From NCBI RefSeq assembly GCF_009834515.1, contig NZ_CP019426.1, forward strand, positions 2,407,501 through 2,471,500: 64,000 nucleotides of DNA. The letters run 5' to 3'. Each line of letters begins with the position of its first letter. Position 1 is the stretch's first letter. The stretch comes from Pseudomonas sp. R84 (GTDB lineage: Bacteria > Pseudomonadota > Gammaproteobacteria > Pseudomonadales > Pseudomonadaceae). Position numbers and translations under genes: made by a program. Under the pieces are notes generated by a model that worked only from the letters and a program-made list of their open reading frames with translations, was not told the origin of the DNA and did not search any database. Below, piece by piece: positions 60,395 through 64,000 of the stretch.

Positions 60395-61774
60395 TCAACG
60401 CGCAAATTGTGTCAGACAATCATCGATCGAACGCTGCTGCGTCGCCGCATATAACCCCAACTCATCAATGGTCGCGCGCCCCAGCGCCTGCTCAAAAGCC
60501 TGCCGATTGGAATGCTCGCCATAGTGCGCCTGCGCCGCATCGCCTAGGTTCGACTGAAAAATCCCCGCTGCACTCACCGGCAGGAAATCTTCGTACACCA
60601 ACGGTTCCGCTTTCACATGACCATCGCGCAACAAGTCCTCCAGAGATGACTGCCCAAGCCCTCCAGCAGCCTGCCCTTTTTCCGTAGCGAAATAGCGAAA
60701 GTACGCCAACCCTTGTTCACGCATACCCTCGACACTGTCAGGAAACTCGCCAAAGTGCTGAGCCATCAGCGCGTTGTAGCGTGCGGCGTTGGCTTCGTTG
60801 GGGAAGTCACCGAGTTCATCGCGTGCGGCATTCAGCAAGCGGTCATACAGCGCCCGGCCTTTGGGCGTGAGCGCCGCGCCGCGCTGTTCGATTTCGCCGA
60901 AACGCGCGCTGTGACTGCCACGGGTCTGGTTTTGATCGGTGAAGGTGATCGGCTCGTCCAGCGCTTTGAAACTGGTCTGGCGCAGCAGGATCGGGCATTG
61001 CCGGCGCGGCGGGCCTTCGATCACGGCTTTCGGGGTGATGCCATGGGCCGGCATCTGTTCCTGGACGCGGTCGATGTCCAGCGTGCGCGGCGTCAGGTGA
61101 TTGATGTGCGGGCCTTTGAACGCCACGACGTCGGCGATCAAACGGTGTTGGGCGCTTAAAGTCTGGTATTGCGCGGCAGTAACCGTGGCGCTGTGATGCC
61201 AGCGAAAGGTTTCCAATGCCTGTAGGACGAATGCCTCGGCCTCGCTTTCATTCAGTCCACATGCGTTTTCAGCCTGCTCGATCAGGCGCAACGCCTCCGA
61301 GGTAAAGATCGAACGCTTGACCAGCACTGATTCGGCAAAGGCACGCAGTTGCGGATCTTCAATCAATTCCAGGCGCAACAGCGACGTAAACACCCGAAAC
61401 GGGCTGACTTGCAGCGCCTCTTCATGCACCGCGCGAAACGCCGTCGAATGCACCGGTACGCCCGCCGGGGTCAGGTCGTAATAACCCACCGGTTGCATGC
61501 CCATCACCGCAAACAGGCGGGCGAGGGTGGCCAGTTCCGTCGCGGTGCCGACGCGAATGGCGCCATGGCGCTCCATTTCCAACCGTTGGATTTCGCCGGT
61601 GCTATCGAGTTGCCGGGCGATGTCCGGCTGACGTGCAAGCACTTCGCGGTTGGTCTGTTCCACCAACTCCATCAGCGCGCCGTACAGCGGCACTTCTTCG
61701 CGGTACATGTCGGACATCGCTTTGGAGAAGCGTTGGCGGATCAGGTCGGGGCTGACGAACGGCTGCACGGTCAT
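60395..61774 (-). CDS. hglS: 2-oxoadipate dioxygenase/decarboxylase HglS (DUF1338)
   Basis: A 459-residue enzyme of the HglS/YdcJ family that turns 2-oxoadipate into D-2-hydroxyglutarate in D-lysine breakdown. The published iron ligands of P. putida HglS are His70, His226 and Glu294; counting from ATG 61774, His falls at 70 (MERHGAIRVG), His at 226 (KGPHINHLTPRT) and Glu at 294 (FGEIEQRG). The length is normal. The longer frame to 61843 has no homology. It is transcribed downstream of the glycolate oxidase genes, 88 bases after glcF. Confidence 0.9.
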   Translation of the reverse strand: MTVQPFVSPDLIRQRFSKAMSDMYREEVPLYGALMELVEQTNREVLARQPDIARQLDSTGEIQRLEMERHGAIRVGTATELATLARLFAVMGMQPVGYYDLTPAGVPVHSTAFRAVHEEALQVSPFRVFTSLLRLELIEDPQLRAFAESVLVKRSIFTSEALRLIEQAENACGLNESEAEAFVLQALETFRWHHSATVTAAQYQTLSAQHRLIADVVAFKGPHINHLTPRTLDIDRVQEQMPAHGITPKAVIEGPPRRQCPILLRQTSFKALDEPITFTDQNQTRGSHSARFGEIEQRGAALTPKGRALYDRLLNAARDELGDFPNEANAARYNALMAQHFGEFPDSVEGMREQGLAYFRYFATEKGQAAGGLGQSSLEDLLRDGHVKAEPLVYEDFLPVSAAGIFQSNLGDAAQAHYGEHSNRQAFEQALGRATIDELGLYAATQQRSIDDCLTQFAR

Positions 61775-61862
61775 GAAAAAAATTCCTGCCACGGTCACGG
61801 AATGGATGTGGGAAAAGATCGCAGCCTTCTCGCACACGGGCAAACGAAGAATCCTACGAACT

Positions 61863-63083
61863 TCATTCTGCCAACGACTGATCCACCAGTTCGATCCAGT
61901 GCATCACCCGCGTGCGTCCGGCGCTGGCCAGATGACTCTGGCAGCCGACGTTGGAAGTGACGATCAGCTCAGGGCGGCCACTCTCCAGCGCATTGAGGCG
62001 GTTGTCGCGCAGTTGCCGGGCCAGCACCGGTTGCGTCAGCGAATACGTGCCTGCCGAGCCGCAGCACAAATGGCCGTCGGGCACGGCGGCGAGGTTGAAA
62101 CCGAGGCGTGTCAGCACGGCTTCCACCGCGCCGCCCAGTTTCAACGCGTGCTGCAAAGTGCACGGGCAATGCACGGCAATCCGCCGTTCAGTGGCGGCGC
62201 AGATCTGTTCGAGCGGTTCCTGCGCGAGTATCTGCACCAGATCCAGCGTCCGCTCGCTGATTTCCCGGGCCTTGGCCGCATACAGCGGATCGTCTTCCAG
62301 CAAATGCCCGTAATCCTTGATGAATGCGCCGCAACCGCTGGCGGTCTGCACAATCGCTTCGGCGCCGTTTTGCAGGTTCGGCCACCAGGCATCGATGTTC
62401 TGCCGGGCACGGTCGAGGCCTTTGGCCTGGGCGTCGAGGTGATAGTCCAATGCGCCGCAACACCCGGCCTCGGCCACCGGGGTGACGCTGATGCCCAAGC
62501 GATCCAGCACCCGCGCCGTGGCGTCATTGGTGTTTGGCGATAACCCCGGTTGTACGCAGCCTTCAAGCAGCAGCACTTGCCGGGCATGGCGCGGGGCGGG
62601 ACGCAAACCGGAAAACGGCAGATGCTGCGGCAGTTTGCTTTCAAGCAAGCGCGGCAACAGCGGCCGGAACGTCGTGCCTACCCGCAGCAAGCCTTTGAAC
62701 AACCCCGGATTCGGCGCCAATGCGCGCAACCCTTCGCGCAATAGGCGTTGCGCGGCCGGACGTGGCACCGCGTGATCGACCACCGCGCGGCCGATGTCGA
62801 GCAGGTTGTGATAGTCGACGCCGGACGGGCAGGTGGTTTCGCAGTTACGGCACGACAGGCAGCGGTCCAGATGCAGTTGCGTCTGTGCAGTGGCCGGCGC
62901 ACCTTCGAGCACTTGCTTGATCAGGTAGATGCGCCCGCGCGGGCCATCCAGTTCATCGCCGAGTAACTGATAGGTCGGGCAGGTCGCGTTGCAAAAGCCG
63001 CAATGCACGCAGGTGCGCAGAATCTTTTCCGCCTCGGCGGCGCGGGGCAGTTGCCGTGACTGTTCGCTGAGGGTGGTTTGCAT
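61863..63083 (-). CDS. glcF: Glycolate oxidase iron-sulfur subunit GlcF
   Basis: A 406-residue subunit with two 4Fe-4S motifs, CVHCGFCNATCP (about 26) and CLSCRNCETTCP (about 75), and the two CCG-type Cys-rich domains (AGCCGALDYH at about 206, LCCGSAGTYSL at about 340) typical of GlcF. It carries electrons from GlcD/GlcE in the membrane-bound glycolate dehydrogenase. ATG 63083 lies 2 bases after the GlcE stop codon. Confidence 0.95.
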   Translation of the reverse strand: MQTTLSEQSRQLPRAAEAEKILRTCVHCGFCNATCPTYQLLGDELDGPRGRIYLIKQVLEGAPATAQTQLHLDRCLSCRNCETTCPSGVDYHNLLDIGRAVVDHAVPRPAAQRLLREGLRALAPNPGLFKGLLRVGTTFRPLLPRLLESKLPQHLPFSGLRPAPRHARQVLLLEGCVQPGLSPNTNDATARVLDRLGISVTPVAEAGCCGALDYHLDAQAKGLDRARQNIDAWWPNLQNGAEAIVQTASGCGAFIKDYGHLLEDDPLYAAKAREISERTLDLVQILAQEPLEQICAATERRIAVHCPCTLQHALKLGGAVEAVLTRLGFNLAAVPDGHLCCGSAGTYSLTQPVLARQLRDNRLNALESGRPELIVTSNVGCQSHLASAGRTRVMHWIELVDQSLAE

Positions 63084-63085
63084 GG

Positions 63086-64000
63086 CTAGAACTCCGCGTA
63101 CATGCGCCCGGGGTTGAACAGCCCTTGCGGGTCGAGTTGCGCTTTGAGTTGTCGGTGATAGCGCAGCAGTGTCCAGGCTAGCGGCTGGAATGGCGAAGAG
63201 CTGGCGCCGTGGGTGAAGCAGGTGGCATGGCCGCCGAGTTCCTGAGCGAGAATATGAATGTGCTCAACGTCGGATTTCAGCCAGCGTTGTGCCCCGGCCC
63301 AGTCGATCAGTTGCTCGCCGGGCAGATCCAGTGGCCCGAGATTGTTCGGCAACGACAAGCGCCACAGCGGCAGACCTTCGTTGAAAAAGGCTAGACGCTG
63401 CTCATTCAGATCTCGCCAGAACCCTGAATCCAGCGGCTCACCACCGAGTCGTTGATGCGCCGCCGTCACCGAACCTTCGCCGCCTTCAAGCCGCAGATAC
63501 AGACTCTGACCATCGTGACACGCGGCACTGATCGGCAGCGGTTGCTGACCCCATTCGGCAAGCTTGGCCAGTGCCAGCGAGCAGTCCATATCGAGACGAA
63601 TGCTCAGACACTGGCGTGGTTTCGGCAGGACTTTCAGCGACACTTCGGTGAGCACGCCGAGGCAGCCGTAACTGCCGGCCATCAACCGCGACAGGTCATA
63701 ACCGGCGACGTTCTTCATCACTTCGCCGCCGAAGCGCAGGTGCTGACCGAGGCCAGTGATCACCCGCGTGCCAAGGACGAAGTCGCGCACCGAGCCCGAC
63801 CACGGTCGTCGTGGCCCGGACAAACCGGTGGCGATCATGCCGCCGACTGTCGCGCCTTCACCGAACGCCGGCGGTTCGCACGGCAGCATTTGTCCGGCGG
63901 CATCCAGCGCTGCAAACAGCTCGGACAAAGGCGTGCCGGCGCGCGCCGTGACCACCAGTTCGGTAGGCTCATAACGGACGATGCCGCAGTGGGCGCGGGT
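63086..64000 (-). CDS. glcE: Glycolate oxidase FAD-binding subunit GlcE, 5' end outside the window
   Basis: The last 304 codons of GlcE. The first 15 codons at the window edge (THAHC-type GIVRYEPTEL or close, at 64000-63956) continue the frame upstream of the GTG at 63955, so that GTG is not the true start. PCEPPAFGEGATVGGMIATGLSGPRRPWSGSVRDFVLG is the FAD-binding (PCMH) region, split here as PCEPP...GATVGGM...GSVRDF. It acts with GlcD and GlcF in glycolate oxidation to glyoxylate. The gene ends 2 bases before glcF. Confidence 0.95.
   Translation of the reverse strand, partial: TRAHCGIVRYEPTELVVTARAGTPLSELFAALDAAGQMLPCEPPAFGEGATVGGMIATGLSGPRRPWSGSVRDFVLGTRVITGLGQHLRFGGEVMKNVAGYDLSRLMAGSYGCLGVLTEVSLKVLPKPRQCLSIRLDMDCSLALAKLAEWGQQPLPISAACHDGQSLYLRLEGGEGSVTAAHQRLGGEPLDSGFWRDLNEQRLAFFNEGLPLWRLSLPNNLGPLDLPGEQLIDWAGAQRWLKSDVEHIHILAQELGGHATCFTHGASSSPFQPLAWTLLRYHRQLKAQLDPQGLFNPGRMYAEF

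Overview
The window looks like chromosomal DNA of a fluorescent Pseudomonas (P. fluorescens / P. putida group). GC is high throughout except for one low-GC island. REP-type palindromes (GTAGGAGCTGCCG... and GAGCGAGCCTGCTCGCGA... families) sit in many gene gaps. The gene families (DUF6124, Mnx-like regulators, HglS, GlcEF, hcp-vgrG) are all familiar from that group. No rRNA, tRNA, CRISPR array or transposase was seen.

Layout. (1) 1-1416: a structured leader RNA, a DUF6124 gene and a ParE-type toxin-antitoxin pair. (2) 1434-16095: a divergent locus. The minus-strand arm encodes two paralogous secreted proteins followed by curli-like CsgB and CsgA proteins. The plus-strand arm encodes a sensor kinase, a multicopper oxidase, an SCO-cytochrome c fusion, a second paralogous sensor kinase and an NtrC-type regulator. 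The plus arm matches the MnxS1/MnxS2/MnxR regulators and an McoA-type oxidase known from Mn(II)-oxidising P. putida. I see a sigma-54 (-24/-12) site in front of the oxidase and a weaker one in front of the secreted/amyloid operon, so one NtrC-type regulator may control both. I consider this coupling of a metal-oxidase circuit to an extracellular amyloid operon the best candidate for an undescribed system here. (3) 16246-17649: a small periplasmic protein and a methyltransferase between REP elements. (4) 17776-35644: a 16-gene, tightly overlapping minus-strand operon for a Wzx/Wzy-type exopolysaccharide made from UDP-glucuronate-derived sugars, with a divergent sulfatase-fold transferase at 36032.

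(5) 37904-42082: an Att/Lol-like ABC exporter with a lipocalin-like lipoprotein. (6) 42250-45566: small conserved proteins, a candidate small RNA, a glycosyltransferase and a VanW protein, followed by a decayed duplicate of part of vanW. (7) 45834-60260: a type VI secretion island, low GC in its distal part. It reads hcp, vgrG, DUF4123 adaptor and a 1003-residue putative effector, then an array of five Sel1-repeat paralogues and two DUF6708-like membrane proteins that are probably immunity or orphan-immunity genes. The hcp promoter is sigma-54 type, with striking palindromic dyads upstream, including a perfect 46-bp palindrome. (8) 60395-64000: D-lysine/2-oxoadipate enzyme HglS and glycolate oxidase subunits GlcF and GlcE, the last cut by the window end.

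All functional statements rest on motif and family recognition by eye. No database search was run.
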